Program-made: the position numbers and the translations under genes | NCBI GenBank assembly: GCA_964497975.1 | Contig: CAZCFO010000002.1 | Span: 196,243 to 260,242, forward strand | Source of the DNA: JABFSS01 sp964497975 | GTDB taxonomy: Bacteria; Patescibacteriota; Gracilibacteria; Peribacterales; Peribacteraceae | Direction: 5' to 3' | Length of the DNA: 64,000 nt | In this document: piece after piece, positions 7,482 to 15,414 of the stretch | Layout of the letters: every line of letters begins with the position of its first letter | Position numbering within the stretch: position 1 is the first letter of the stretch | Notes under the pieces: model-generated | Told to the model about the DNA's origin: nothing | The model's database searches: none | Seen by the model: the letters and a program-made list of their open reading frames with translations, nothing else

Positions 7482-8498
7482 ATGATGACTCCGACGCGAA
7501 TTCCTCTCCGGCTTCTTTCGGGAGCAGCGATGACGGCCGTCGCCTGCGTGCAATTCGCTCCAGCCGCATCGGCTGCGGCGTTCCCCGATGTGCCGGCGTC
7601 GCACTTCGCCAAGGACGCGATCACCTTCCTCAGCGACCGCAACGTCCTCACCGGTTACTCCGACGGGACCTTCAAGCCCGACCGGCAGGTGAACCGCGCG
7701 GAGGCGCTCAAGGTGATCGCCTCGACGTTCATCCCCAAGACCGAGAACGTCCAGCGCAAGAGCACGGCGTTCACCGACATTCCGGACAATGCCTGGTACC
7801 TTCCGTCGATCGAATGGGCGCTGACGAAGAAGGTGATCGACGGTCCTCCGGCAAAGACGGCCTTCGCGCCAAACCGCACCGTCACGAAGGCGGAATTCCT
7901 CAAGATGCTGTTTGCGGCAAACGGGATCGACATGAACTCCTTCGGAGACATCTCGCTGCCTCTCGCCACCGACACCACCGACACCAAGGCATGGTATTAC
8001 CCCGTCATCCGCTACGCGATCGCCACGGGCACCACCATGGCATCCGACGCGGGCTTGATCGGGCCGAACCGCGAGCTGACCCGCGGAGACGTCGCCGTGC
8101 TCCTGCACCGCTTCACCCTGTACCGCGAAAACCAGCGCACCCAGGCGCTCCTCACGGAAACGAAAAGCGAGGTGGAGGAGATCATCACCAACCTTTCCCG
8201 CGCCAACGCAAGCGCCGCCGAGTACGCATCCGCACGCGCTATCCTCATCGCCCGCGGCGCGCTGCTCACCGAGCCGGATGAGGCGGTCGTGAAAGTGGCC
8301 GTGAAGATCGCCGAAGGATTCCGCGCCCTCACGCGCGCCTACCGCGCCGCCATCAACGGCGACAAGGCGGCGGTCATCAAGCACGCCACCGATGCGTCGA
8401 CGCTGGCCAGCCAGGCGCGGAAGATCTCGCCCGAGTCCAAAGCATTGGCGGATCAGCTCGACAAATACAGCAAGAGCTTCAAGGATCAGGCGCGATGA
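7482..8498 (+). CDS. Secreted S-layer-homology (SLH) protein
   Basis: A 338-aa exported protein with a signal peptide ending near ASAAA (residues 1-32). Three SLH modules follow at about residues 34-85, 95-150 and 155-215, with motifs such as GYSDGTFKPDRQVNRAEALK, FAPNRTVTKAEFLK and GPNRELTRGDVAVLL. SLH modules bind secondary wall polymers and anchor proteins to the cell surface. The last 120 residues are Ala/Glu/Lys-rich helix without a known domain. The ATG at 7482 is used because the frame upstream runs through tRNA-Ser. A possible -10 TACACT lies at 7463-7468 with a weak TTCAAA 16 nt upstream. Confidence 0.88.
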   Translation: MMTPTRIPLRLLSGAAMTAVACVQFAPAASAAAFPDVPASHFAKDAITFLSDRNVLTGYSDGTFKPDRQVNRAEALKVIASTFIPKTENVQRKSTAFTDIPDNAWYLPSIEWALTKKVIDGPPAKTAFAPNRTVTKAEFLKMLFAANGIDMNSFGDISLPLATDTTDTKAWYYPVIRYAIATGTTMASDAGLIGPNRELTRGDVAVLLHRFTLYRENQRTQALLTETKSEVEEIITNLSRANASAAEYASARAILIARGALLTEPDEAVVKVAVKIAEGFRALTRAYRAAINGDKAAVIKHATDASTLASQARKISPESKALADQLDKYSKSFKDQAR

Positions 8499-8547
8499 CC
8501 GGTTATTGGCTTTAGCCCTTGCAGTAGCCAAAATCGCTGTTTTTTGG

Positions 8548-8559
8548 TATACTGATCCG
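8548..8559 (+). promoter_or_regulatory. Extended leaderless -10 (TGGTATACT-N6-ATG)
   Basis: TATACT at 8548-8553 preceded by TGG (extended -10), then six bases to the ATG at 8560. Confidence 0.6.
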
Positions 8560-8994
8560 ATGCCCATTCCCAACGTTCCAGAGGAGTTTCTCCGGTCCGG
8601 CCAGAGCGTCGCGAAGACAGTGCGCGAGGCGCAGGGCAAAGGCTGGTTGGATACCGGCATGAACAAGGCCACGGGCGGTTTGGCGGAGCTGGCCAAACAG
8701 GCATTCATCGTCCTGCCACACCGTCTGTTCGTGCGTCCCGTCGTTGGCGGACTGAATTCCGCCGTGCAGGGAACGGTGCGCAACGTGGCGGATTTTACCG
8801 GAACCCTCATCACCTCCATCCCCTGGATCCCCGTGCCCGGACGGGGCTCTTCCCCCGAGAGAAGCGGCCCGCTAGCCTCGAATCATGATAAATCCCCTCC
8901 TGCGCTTCCGCGCCCGGGTGATCTCCGGATCGGCCAGGGGCCGGACGCTCGGGGTTCCGACGCTGAACCTGGATCTGGCGGACGTGCCGCCTGA
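8560..8994 (+). CDS. Hypothetical protein overlapping the riboflavin kinase gene
   Basis: Unrecognised 144-aa protein. The start is supported by an extended TATACT box exactly six bases upstream. Residues 1-104 look protein-like, with amphipathic helices and a hydrophobic central stretch (AKQAFIVLPHRLFVRP). The last 40 residues are read out of frame across the first 110 bases of the riboflavin kinase gene and are Pro/Gly/Arg-rich, like typical GC-rich shadow sequence. Either a long out-of-frame overlap is real, or an ancestral stop near 8885 was lost. No function can be assigned. Confidence 0.5.
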   Translation: MPIPNVPEEFLRSGQSVAKTVREAQGKGWLDTGMNKATGGLAELAKQAFIVLPHRLFVRPVVGGLNSAVQGTVRNVADFTGTLITSIPWIPVPGRGSSPERSGPLASNHDKSPPALPRPGDLRIGQGPDARGSDAEPGSGGRAA

Positions 8995-9259
8995 GCTGCA
9001 GGAAGGGGTGTACGCGTCCAGAGTGATCGTCGACGGACATGCGCACCCTGCGGGCATGCACTACGGCGCGCGTCCGACGTTTGATGATTCGCGCAGCTGC
9101 GAAGTGCACCTCATTGACCATGTTCTTCCTGCGGCTCCTCACGAAGTCGATGTGGAGGTGATTCAATGGCTTCGCGCTATTACCAAATTTGATTCTGCAG
9201 AGGAGCTTATCCTTCAGATGAAGGAGGATATTGCACAAACAAGAAGACTAACAGAATAA
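8885..9259 (+). CDS. Stand-alone riboflavin kinase domain
   Basis: Flavokinase, converting riboflavin to FMN. At 124 aa it matches only the C-terminal kinase half of bifunctional RibF: GSARGRTLGVPTLNLDL (Mg-ATP loop), GVYASRV, ARPTF, the Glu base in CEVHLIDH, and a final helix KFDSAEELILQMKEDI. The N-terminal FAD synthetase half is missing, so FAD would need another enzyme or import. It overlaps the preceding hypothetical gene. Its stop codon TAA lies inside word-repeat hairpin C. Confidence 0.88.
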   Translation: MINPLLRFRARVISGSARGRTLGVPTLNLDLADVPPELQEGVYASRVIVDGHAHPAGMHYGARPTFDDSRSCEVHLIDHVLPAAPHEVDVEVIQWLRAITKFDSAEELILQMKEDIAQTRRLTE

Positions 9260-9317
9260 CGGAGTATCGGAATAACAGGGCGTCCTGTTATTCTGTTATT
9301 CTGACATTCCGTTACTC
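9250..9317. repeat. Word-repeat hairpin C (AGAATAACGG words)
   Basis: Left arm of ACAGAATAACGG/CGGAATAACAGG words, a GCGT loop, then CCTGTTATTCTGTTATTCTG and ATTCCGTTACTC. The central stem GAATAACAGG/CCTGTTATTC is perfect. It supplies the stop codon of the riboflavin kinase and ends just before the Mur-ligase GTG. Confidence 0.85.
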
Positions 9318-9324
9318 TCGCGTC

Positions 9325-10665
9325 GTGAAGAATATTCTGCGGACACTAAAGGCCTCCCTCTCTCACCGCCATCCGGCGCGCCTCGCCTGGCACCGGCTGA
9401 AGGCCTTTGCGGCTGCGGCAAAAAACGGATTCCCCGCCAAACGCCTCAAAGTCATCGGCATCACCGGCACCGACGGCAAGACGACAACCGTCGCCATGAC
9501 CGCGCACATCCTCCACGAGTCCGGTATTCCGGTCTGCGCGGCGTCCACCAGCTTCTTCCGTATCCGCGGGGCGACGGAGGAGAACCCGACGCACAAGACA
9601 TCGATGTCCCCGTTCGTCCTGCAGGCTTTTCTGGCGAGGGCGGTGGCGGCGGGCTGTACCCATGCGGTCATCGAAGTCTCGTCGCACGGTCTTGTACAGC
9701 ATCGCAATGATTTCCTGTGGCCGGCGGTTGCGGCGCTCACCAACACCTCGCCGGAGCACCTGGATTACCACGGCACAATGGAACAGTACCGCGCCGACAA
9801 GAAGATCCTGTTCGGCATGCTGCGCAGCGACGGCGTGAGCGTGCTGAATGCCGACGACGAAACGTTCGAGGATTACCGCGGGGCACCCGGCCGGTGGAGG
9901 ATCGCCTGGTCGTCGTCGCACGCCTTCTCTTCTGCGCGGGACGATCGCGAGTGCGCCTTTTGGGCATCCGGCGTTCGCGAGGATCCTCAGGGGATTTCGG
10001 CCCTGCTGCAGTGCAATGCCGATGACGACACGTGGACTCTGCGGCTGCCGGTTCCCGGACTCTTCAATCTCGAAAACGCCCTCTGTGCCATCAGTTGCGC
10101 GCACGGCGCCGGCGTTCCCGTGGAGAAGGCCGTGGGAGCGCTAGAAAGCTTCCCGGGCGTCCCCGGGCGCCTGGAACGGATCGACGAGGGCCAGCCCTTC
10201 GCCGTCTACGTCGACTTCACCGTGACCCCGAATGCGTACGAAAAGACGCTCTCCGCCATCCGCGCGACGCTGTCTCCGGGTGCGCGGCTCCTGGTCCTCA
10301 CCGGCAGTTGCGGCGACCGGATGCCCGAAAAGCGCCCGATGATCGGCAAGATCTGCAGCGAACTCGCGGACGTCGTTGTGGTCAGCGAGGACGAAACGCT
10401 CACGGAGGATCCGCTGAAAGTGATCGACGAAGTCTGGGCGGGCGTCGATCCCTCCCGCGCCGAGGCCCACCGGATTGTGGACCGCCGCGAAGGAATTGCA
10501 TTCCTGATGAAGGCGGCGCGCCCCGGTGATGCGGTGGCGCTGTGCGGGATGGGCGCGTGCACGACCATGCAGACCCGCACGGGGCTGAAGCCGTGGGATG
10601 AGCGGAAGATAGCGCTGGAAATCCTCGGAAAAACTCACAACATCCAATTCACAACTCCCAAGTAA
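9325..10665 (+). CDS. Mur-ligase family protein (MurE-like)
   Basis: ATP-dependent amino-acid ligase of the Mur family, acting in peptidoglycan precursor synthesis in the cytoplasm. Visible motifs are the P-loop GITGTDGKTTT, the MurE-type IEVSSHGL and TSPEHLDYHGTMEQY, and the C-terminal domain with LTGSCGDRMPEKRP. At 446 aa from a GTG start, it is shorter than MurE because the N-terminal UDP-binding domain is mostly absent. The DNPR motif that reads diaminopimelate is not present (EDETLTEDP at that place), so the added residue is uncertain. The last seven codons and the stop lie in hairpin D. Confidence 0.82.
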   Translation: MKNILRTLKASLSHRHPARLAWHRLKAFAAAAKNGFPAKRLKVIGITGTDGKTTTVAMTAHILHESGIPVCAASTSFFRIRGATEENPTHKTSMSPFVLQAFLARAVAAGCTHAVIEVSSHGLVQHRNDFLWPAVAALTNTSPEHLDYHGTMEQYRADKKILFGMLRSDGVSVLNADDETFEDYRGAPGRWRIAWSSSHAFSSARDDRECAFWASGVREDPQGISALLQCNADDDTWTLRLPVPGLFNLENALCAISCAHGAGVPVEKAVGALESFPGVPGRLERIDEGQPFAVYVDFTVTPNAYEKTLSAIRATLSPGARLLVLTGSCGDRMPEKRPMIGKICSELADVVVVSEDETLTEDPLKVIDEVWAGVDPSRAEAHRIVDRREGIAFLMKAARPGDAVALCGMGACTTMQTRTGLKPWDERKIALEILGKTHNIQFTTPK

Positions 10666-10697
10666 AATGTGAATTGGAAACTGTGAGCTGTGAGTTT
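10631..10697. repeat. Word-repeat hairpin D (AACTCACAA words)
   Basis: Left arm AACTCACAACATCCAATTCA (10632-10651), right arm with TGTGAATTGG and CTGTGAGCTGTGAGTTT. It encodes the C-terminus and stop of the Mur ligase. It shares TGTGAATTGGAARCTGTGAG with hairpin E upstream of purF. Confidence 0.85.
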
Positions 10698-10727
10698 CTC
10701 AGTGCTAGGATTCGGTCCATAGAACCC

Positions 10728-11444
10728 ATGCAGGCCATCGCAGGGATCGACGAAGCCGGACGCGGTTCCGTGGCAGGACCGGTGGTTGCGGGTGCCTGCC
10801 TGGTCCCCTGCGGACTTTTTCGCCGGCGCCGCTCGTTTCCGTGCTGGTCGCCGTTCAAGCGGCGACGGGAGCTGGATTGCTTCATCGCCGACAGCAAGCT
10901 GCTGTCGCCCGAGGAGCGGGAGCGGACGTTCGACTGGATCGCGCAGCACTGCGCGTTCGGCGTCGGCATCGTGAGCGAAACGATCATCGACGAACGCGGC
11001 ATCATGTTTGCGAACCAGACGGCGATGCTCCTGGCGCTCGAGGACCTCCGTGCCAAAGCCGACGTGGCCTCGCTGCTCATCGACGGGCGCGATCCGTACC
11101 GTTTTCCGCTGCCGCACCGGTCCGTGATCCGCGGCGACATGCTGCATCCCCAGATCGCTGCGGCATCCATCGTCGCGAAGGTCACGCGGGACCGGCTCAT
11201 GCGCGAGAGAAGCGCGGATCATCCGCTGTACGGATTCGACCGTCACAAGGGCTATGGAACGCCGGAGCACCTGGCGGCCATCGAGAAGCACGGCGTCTGC
11301 GCGCTGCACCGCAAAACCTTCCTGCGGATGCTGCTGGAGAACCAGGCGCTCCCCCTGCTCATCGACGAGGACTGCGCGCTGTCGCTATCCAAAGACCCAC
11401 TCCCAGAAGAATCACGGGAACCGTCAGCAGCTGCCCGCGGGTGA
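10728..11444 (+). CDS. rnhB: Ribonuclease HII
   Basis: Cleaves RNA in RNA-DNA hybrids and at single ribonucleotides in DNA. The metal-binding DEDD set is visible: D8 and E9 in GIDEAGRG, the Asp in IADSKLLS, and the Asp in ASIVAKVTRD. A Lys/Arg-rich insertion follows the first strand. The ATG at 10728 places the catalytic motif at the usual distance from the N-terminus; upstream in-frame codons belong to hairpin D. The final 28 residues overlap the 3' end of lgt on the opposite strand by 86 bp and are not conserved-looking, so the tail may be an extension after loss of an earlier stop. Confidence 0.93.
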   Translation: MQAIAGIDEAGRGSVAGPVVAGACLVPCGLFRRRRSFPCWSPFKRRRELDCFIADSKLLSPEERERTFDWIAQHCAFGVGIVSETIIDERGIMFANQTAMLLALEDLRAKADVASLLIDGRDPYRFPLPHRSVIRGDMLHPQIAAASIVAKVTRDRLMRERSADHPLYGFDRHKGYGTPEHLAAIEKHGVCALHRKTFLRMLLENQALPLLIDEDCALSLSKDPLPEESREPSAAARG

Positions 11445-12153
11445 GCACGATGCCCCAGAGCGCCACAAGCGAGTGCTGCTGCTCGCGGACGATTTCGATC
11501 TGGAACCGCGCGGTCCCGTAGATCATCAGGAAGATCGCCGCCGTGCGCCCGGCGATGTACGCCGTCCGGCTGCCCGTCGTCCGCAGGTGCCAGTAGCAGA
11601 GCCCCGCGGCGAGCAGGTTCGTCGCCATTTCGTAGAACTGGATCGGATGACGAAGACCCTCGGCGCCGGCAAACGCCATGCCCCAAGGCAGGGTGGTGAC
11701 CGTGCCATAGAGTTCCTGGTTCACGAAGTTCCCGAGCCGTCCCAGCGCCAGACCGATGGCGACCGGAATGACGATCACGTCGGCCAATGCGAGCAATGAA
11801 ATGTCCCTAGCGCGGGCATATGCCCACAGCGTGGCCAACACGCCCAGGAAGCCGCCGTGGAACGACATGCCGCCCTTCCAGACGGCGACGATATCCGCGG
11901 GGTTTGCTAGGAAATACGCCGGCTCGTAGAAGAGGACGTAGCCAAAACGACCGCCCGCGATGACGCCGATCACGGACCAGGAGAGAAGCGCGTACCAGTC
12001 ATCCCTGCTGAGCGGGAGCCTGCGGTACCGGCCCAGCACAGGCAACAACAGCGCGCCAAGGGCAAAGCCGAGCAGATACAGTAGGCCGTACCAATGAATG
12101 CCGAATCCGAAGACGTCGACGGCGACCGCCCGTGACGGGAAGAACGAAATCAT
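11359..12153 (-). CDS. lgt: Prolipoprotein diacylglyceryl transferase
   Basis: Integral membrane enzyme that transfers diacylglycerol from phosphatidylglycerol to the lipobox cysteine of prolipoproteins, the first step in maturing the many lipoproteins encoded in this window. It has 264 aa and about seven membrane segments. The Lgt signature GRLGNFVNQELYG and the catalytic motif GGMSFHGG are intact. The ATG at 12153 is preferred, with a TTG directly before it. It is divergent from tsaD and shares a palindromic promoter with it; its 3' end overlaps rnhB. Confidence 0.95.
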   Translation of the reverse strand: MISFFPSRAVAVDVFGFGIHWYGLLYLLGFALGALLLPVLGRYRRLPLSRDDWYALLSWSVIGVIAGGRFGYVLFYEPAYFLANPADIVAVWKGGMSFHGGFLGVLATLWAYARARDISLLALADVIVIPVAIGLALGRLGNFVNQELYGTVTTLPWGMAFAGAEGLRHPIQFYEMATNLLAAGLCYWHLRTTGSRTAYIAGRTAAIFLMIYGTARFQIEIVREQQHSLVALWGIVLTRGQLLTVPVILLGVGLWIATARSPRR

Positions 12154-12161
12154 CAATGCGT

Positions 12162-12175
12162 ACTATACTACCCCC
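12162..12175. promoter_or_regulatory. Bidirectional palindromic -10 between lgt and tsaD
   Basis: The sequence GTACTATACTAC holds TATACT for tsaD (12164-12169, six bases before ATG 12176) and, on the other strand, TATAGT for lgt (12167-12162, eight bases before ATG 12153). Both transcripts would be essentially leaderless. Confidence 0.6.
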
Positions 12176-13231
12176 ATGCTGATACTGGGCATCGAAACAT
12201 CGTGCGACGAAACCTCCGTTGCGGTCGTCCGGGACGGTGTCACCGTGCTCTCGAACGTCATCTCCAGCTCGCGCAAGACGTTTGAGGCGCTGGCGGGCGT
12301 CATCCCCGAGCAGGCGGCGCGCATGCAGATCGAATGCATGATCCCGGTGCTCGAACGGGCCTTGTCGGAAGCCAGGGTCACGATGAAGGAGATCGATGCC
12401 ATCGCGGTGACGCGGGGACCTGGGCTGCTCGGTTCGCTGCTCGTCGGCACGGTGACGGCGCGGGCGCTCGCCGCGATCCACCGCAAGCCTCTCATCGGCG
12501 TCCATCACACGCTGGGCCATCTGAGCTCCCCGTGGCTCGACGGCGGCCTCACGCTCCCCCCGTCTCCGGGTCGGATTCCGGCGTTCCCCGTCCTGACGCT
12601 GTCGGTCTCGGGCGGGCATTCGGACCTGTGGCTCCGGACCTCCCACGTGACCGGCGAGCTGATCGGGCGAACGCGCGACGACGCCGCGGGGGAGGCGTTC
12701 GACAAGGGCGCGTCGATGCTCGCGCTGCCGTATCCCGGCGGGCCGTCCATCGAGCGAGCGGCCAGGACGGGCAATGAGCGCGCGTACGACTTTCCGCTGC
12801 CGCTTCACGGCGAGGACACGCTGGATTTCAGCTTTTCGGGCCTGAAGACGTCCCTCAAGTATCTGCTGCGGGATCAGCCGGACGCACCGGTGCCCGACGC
12901 CGCCGCGTCGTTCCAGTACGCCATCTGCCGCCACCTGGTGCACCGGCTGCAGAAAGCCATCCACCGCCATCCCGGCGTGCAGGAAGTGCACATCGTGGGC
13001 GGCGTGTCGGCCAATGCCCGGCTTCGCCAGGCGGCGTCCGACACATGCGCGGAGATCTCGCCCGCCACGATCGTCCGCGTTCCCGCGACGCTGGCCTATT
13101 GCACCGACAACGCGGCGATGATCGCCTCCGCCGGCGAATTCATCGCGCGTGAGCTCGGAGACGGGGCGTACGCGACGTTCGCGACCGCGGCATCCCTTCC
13201 CCTGGCGGCATCCATGCCGGGACTCAACTGA
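12176..13231 (+). CDS. tsaD: tRNA N6-adenosine threonylcarbamoyltransferase
   Basis: Catalytic subunit that forms t6A at position 37 of ANN-decoding tRNAs, working with TsaB/TsaE and using threonylcarbamoyl-AMP. It has 351 aa. The ASKHA-fold start GIETSCDETSVAVV, metal ligands in HHTLGHL (H-x3-H), VSGGHSDL, the GEAFDKGASMLALPYPGG segment and the late GGVSANARLR and YCTDNAAMIA motifs are all present. The start is chosen from the TATACT-N6-ATG spacing and the family N-terminus. The 3' end overlaps the stop of a minus-strand microprotein by eight bases. Confidence 0.97.
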   Translation: MLILGIETSCDETSVAVVRDGVTVLSNVISSSRKTFEALAGVIPEQAARMQIECMIPVLERALSEARVTMKEIDAIAVTRGPGLLGSLLVGTVTARALAAIHRKPLIGVHHTLGHLSSPWLDGGLTLPPSPGRIPAFPVLTLSVSGGHSDLWLRTSHVTGELIGRTRDDAAGEAFDKGASMLALPYPGGPSIERAARTGNERAYDFPLPLHGEDTLDFSFSGLKTSLKYLLRDQPDAPVPDAAASFQYAICRHLVHRLQKAIHRHPGVQEVHIVGGVSANARLRQAASDTCAEISPATIVRVPATLAYCTDNAAMIASAGEFIARELGDGAYATFATAASLPLAASMPGLN

Positions 13232-13313
13232 CGAATGCCGGCAGGAGCGCACTGAGGACAATGCCGATGATGCCCAGGAGGGCGATGGACCGGACGAGAG
13301 TGGAGCGTTTCAT
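13224..13313 (-). CDS. 29-aa membrane microprotein coupled to the PKD protein
   Basis: A 29-codon frame beginning MKRSTLVRSIALLGIIGIVL and ending SALLPAFVS. It is a short basic start followed by one hydrophobic segment of about 20 residues, typical of a single-pass small membrane protein. Its ATG overlaps the TGA of the upstream PKD-domain gene in an ATGA arrangement, which usually means translational coupling. No homologue is recognised. A role beside the PKD protein in the envelope is inference. Short length makes chance possible, but overlap plus TM composition argue for a real gene. Confidence 0.5.
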   Translation of the reverse strand: MKRSTLVRSIALLGIIGIVLSALLPAFVS

Positions 13314-15409
13314 GGGGCGGGGTGAACGGTAATGGCGATGGTCTTCACATCCTGGTTTCCGAAGGAGTCGCGCAGCGTGAGCGTAACCGTGTATTCGCCG
13401 GGATCCTGGAAGACGTGGATGTAGCGTTCCTCGCTGCTTTGCCCGTGCACGATCTCCGGATCATCGTCGCGGCGAACGTCCCACAACGCGGACGTGGGCG
13501 AACCCGCGGAGCAGGACGAATCGAAGGACACTCCCTTCCCGGCATCCACGGTGAGGCGGCTCGCGGTGATGCAGGCGCTCAGCGTGGGCTTGCGGACGAC
13601 GATGGTGCGTTGGACCGTGAACTCCTTGCCGGACGCGAGCACCACATGGAGCTGGATGGCGTATTCCCCCGGATTCTTGTAGGTGTGCTCCACGCGCGCG
13701 GCGCTGAGTTCCGGATTCCTGTTCGTGTTGCCCTCGTCGCCGAAGAGCCACTTGAAGCCCGCCACCGTCTGGCCGGGCGGGACGAACGTCTGCGACGCGT
13801 CAAACGTGACCGTGAGCGGCGCGACTCCGCCGTCGGGCGTCATGAGAATGGTGGGCTCCGCCGAGGGGGGCTTCACCTCGATCGGGAGAGACATGCGCAT
13901 GCTTTTGCCCTCCGCACCCTCCGCCATGAGCATGACGGTATACGTGCCCTCGGTGCGGAGGATGCCCGTCAGGCTGGCGTCGCGCGCGTCGAAGTCCGTC
14001 CCCTCCGGCAGTTCCCAGGAGAACCGCACGAGCGGGGCGGAGGTTTTGGGCTTCAGATTGATCTCCAGCGGGACTTCGCCGGTGATTTTGCCGTTCAAGA
14101 CGGGCGGTGTGCCCGTGAACTGCAGATCCCGCAGCTGGAGGACCTCGGTCGCGCGGACGATGGAGGTGAGTTCGGCGAGCTTGCCGTCGGCGGATCGCGC
14201 GCGGACGACGACCGGGTAAATGCCGGCGCTGTCGAACTCATGAGACTGGCGAAGCAGGGCCGCCCCCCTGTCCTCCTTGCCGTCGCCGAAGGTCCACGAC
14301 ACCTCGCTGAGCTTTTCCGCGGTCTGCAGGCGGAAAATGACGCCGAAAGGGGCGGGTCCCACAAGCGTCTTGGGTTCGGTGATGAGCGTGATGGGAAACG
14401 GCAGCGGCGGCGGCTCTTCCACCACGACGGTCTTCTTGTACGTCACCTGCGACTTGTTGACCAGTTGCATGACTGCCGTGACCGGATATTCACCCACGGC
14501 GTAATACGTGTAGGCGATATCGGGTTTGGTGGTCGTCTGCGCAGGATTGCCGTCGCCAAAATCCCACTGCACCTGGCTGATGGCCTTGGGATCGGCGACC
14601 AGAGTCGCCACGCTGAATTTCACCGGTTTTTCGACGATGGGCTGCGCGGGGATGACCGAAAACACCTCCTGGGGGATCACGACGCTCCTCGTGGAACGTC
14701 GGAAATTGGATCCACCCAGCATGATGCGCACCGCCGCGGGATACACGCCCTGCCGCTGATAAACGACCGTCGTCGTGGGTACCACGGTCTCATCGTTGAC
14801 CTTGCCGTCGCCGTCCGTGTCCCACTGGTATTTGACCGGACGCATGCCGAGGTTTTTGAGGATGGTGGTCGCCCGCTCCGCGCTGAGCGTCACGGCGACG
14901 GGCGCGACGAATTCGGCGGCCGTCTTCGGCGCGACGATGTCGAGCGGCAGCGAGGGCTCCCGGATGATCAGGATGGGCGTCGCCACGGCAAGCGCCAGGC
15001 CCGGCAGGAGCACGGCAATCAGCTTGAGGAGGCTTTGGCGCCTGATGGCGATGGAGCTGGTGGACGCCGAAATCCGGCGCAGCAGCAGCAAGCCGATCCC
15101 CAGGATGCCGGCGATGCCGGCAATCGACACGGGCAGCGCGATCCGCACGAGGGATTTTCCGTCGCCGGTCGGGCTGGGAAGAATCACGAGCAGCGTGAGG
15201 CACCAGAAGATGAACAGCAGGTAACATGCGCACGCGAGCATGACCAGCTGGCGCTTGACGCGCTGCACCTGGGGCGCAAGAACGGGCTTCCCGGAAACGG
15301 GCGCGGGCGCCGGTCGCGCGAGCCCGTCAACGGCCGCCGGCTGCGGCGCGGGAGTCTGCCCCCCGGCGGGAGGAAAGGACTGCGGCGGAGGCGGGAGGGA
15401 GTCAACCAT
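13310..15409 (-). CDS. Membrane-anchored multi-PKD-domain surface protein
   Basis: A 699-aa protein with a Pro-rich cytoplasmic N-terminus (1-48) and three membrane segments at about residues 54-80, 88-112 and 128-150. A long external part follows with about six PKD-like beta-sandwich domains. PKD signatures are visible: YQWDTDGDGKVND, VQWDFGDGNP, VSWTFGDGKE, FKWLFGDEGN, and repeated ends of the type HTYKNPGEYAIQL. PKD domains usually mediate adhesion or protein-carbohydrate contact. It is the middle gene of a minus-strand set: lipoprotein (5 bp upstream), this gene, then the coupled microprotein. Confidence 0.85.
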   Translation of the reverse strand: MVDSLPPPPQSFPPAGGQTPAPQPAAVDGLARPAPAPVSGKPVLAPQVQRVKRQLVMLACACYLLFIFWCLTLLVILPSPTGDGKSLVRIALPVSIAGIAGILGIGLLLLRRISASTSSIAIRRQSLLKLIAVLLPGLALAVATPILIIREPSLPLDIVAPKTAAEFVAPVAVTLSAERATTILKNLGMRPVKYQWDTDGDGKVNDETVVPTTTVVYQRQGVYPAAVRIMLGGSNFRRSTRSVVIPQEVFSVIPAQPIVEKPVKFSVATLVADPKAISQVQWDFGDGNPAQTTTKPDIAYTYYAVGEYPVTAVMQLVNKSQVTYKKTVVVEEPPPLPFPITLITEPKTLVGPAPFGVIFRLQTAEKLSEVSWTFGDGKEDRGAALLRQSHEFDSAGIYPVVVRARSADGKLAELTSIVRATEVLQLRDLQFTGTPPVLNGKITGEVPLEINLKPKTSAPLVRFSWELPEGTDFDARDASLTGILRTEGTYTVMLMAEGAEGKSMRMSLPIEVKPPSAEPTILMTPDGGVAPLTVTFDASQTFVPPGQTVAGFKWLFGDEGNTNRNPELSAARVEHTYKNPGEYAIQLHVVLASGKEFTVQRTIVVRKPTLSACITASRLTVDAGKGVSFDSSCSAGSPTSALWDVRRDDDPEIVHGQSSEERYIHVFQDPGEYTVTLTLRDSFGNQDVKTIAITVHPAP

Positions 15410-15414
15410 GGAGA

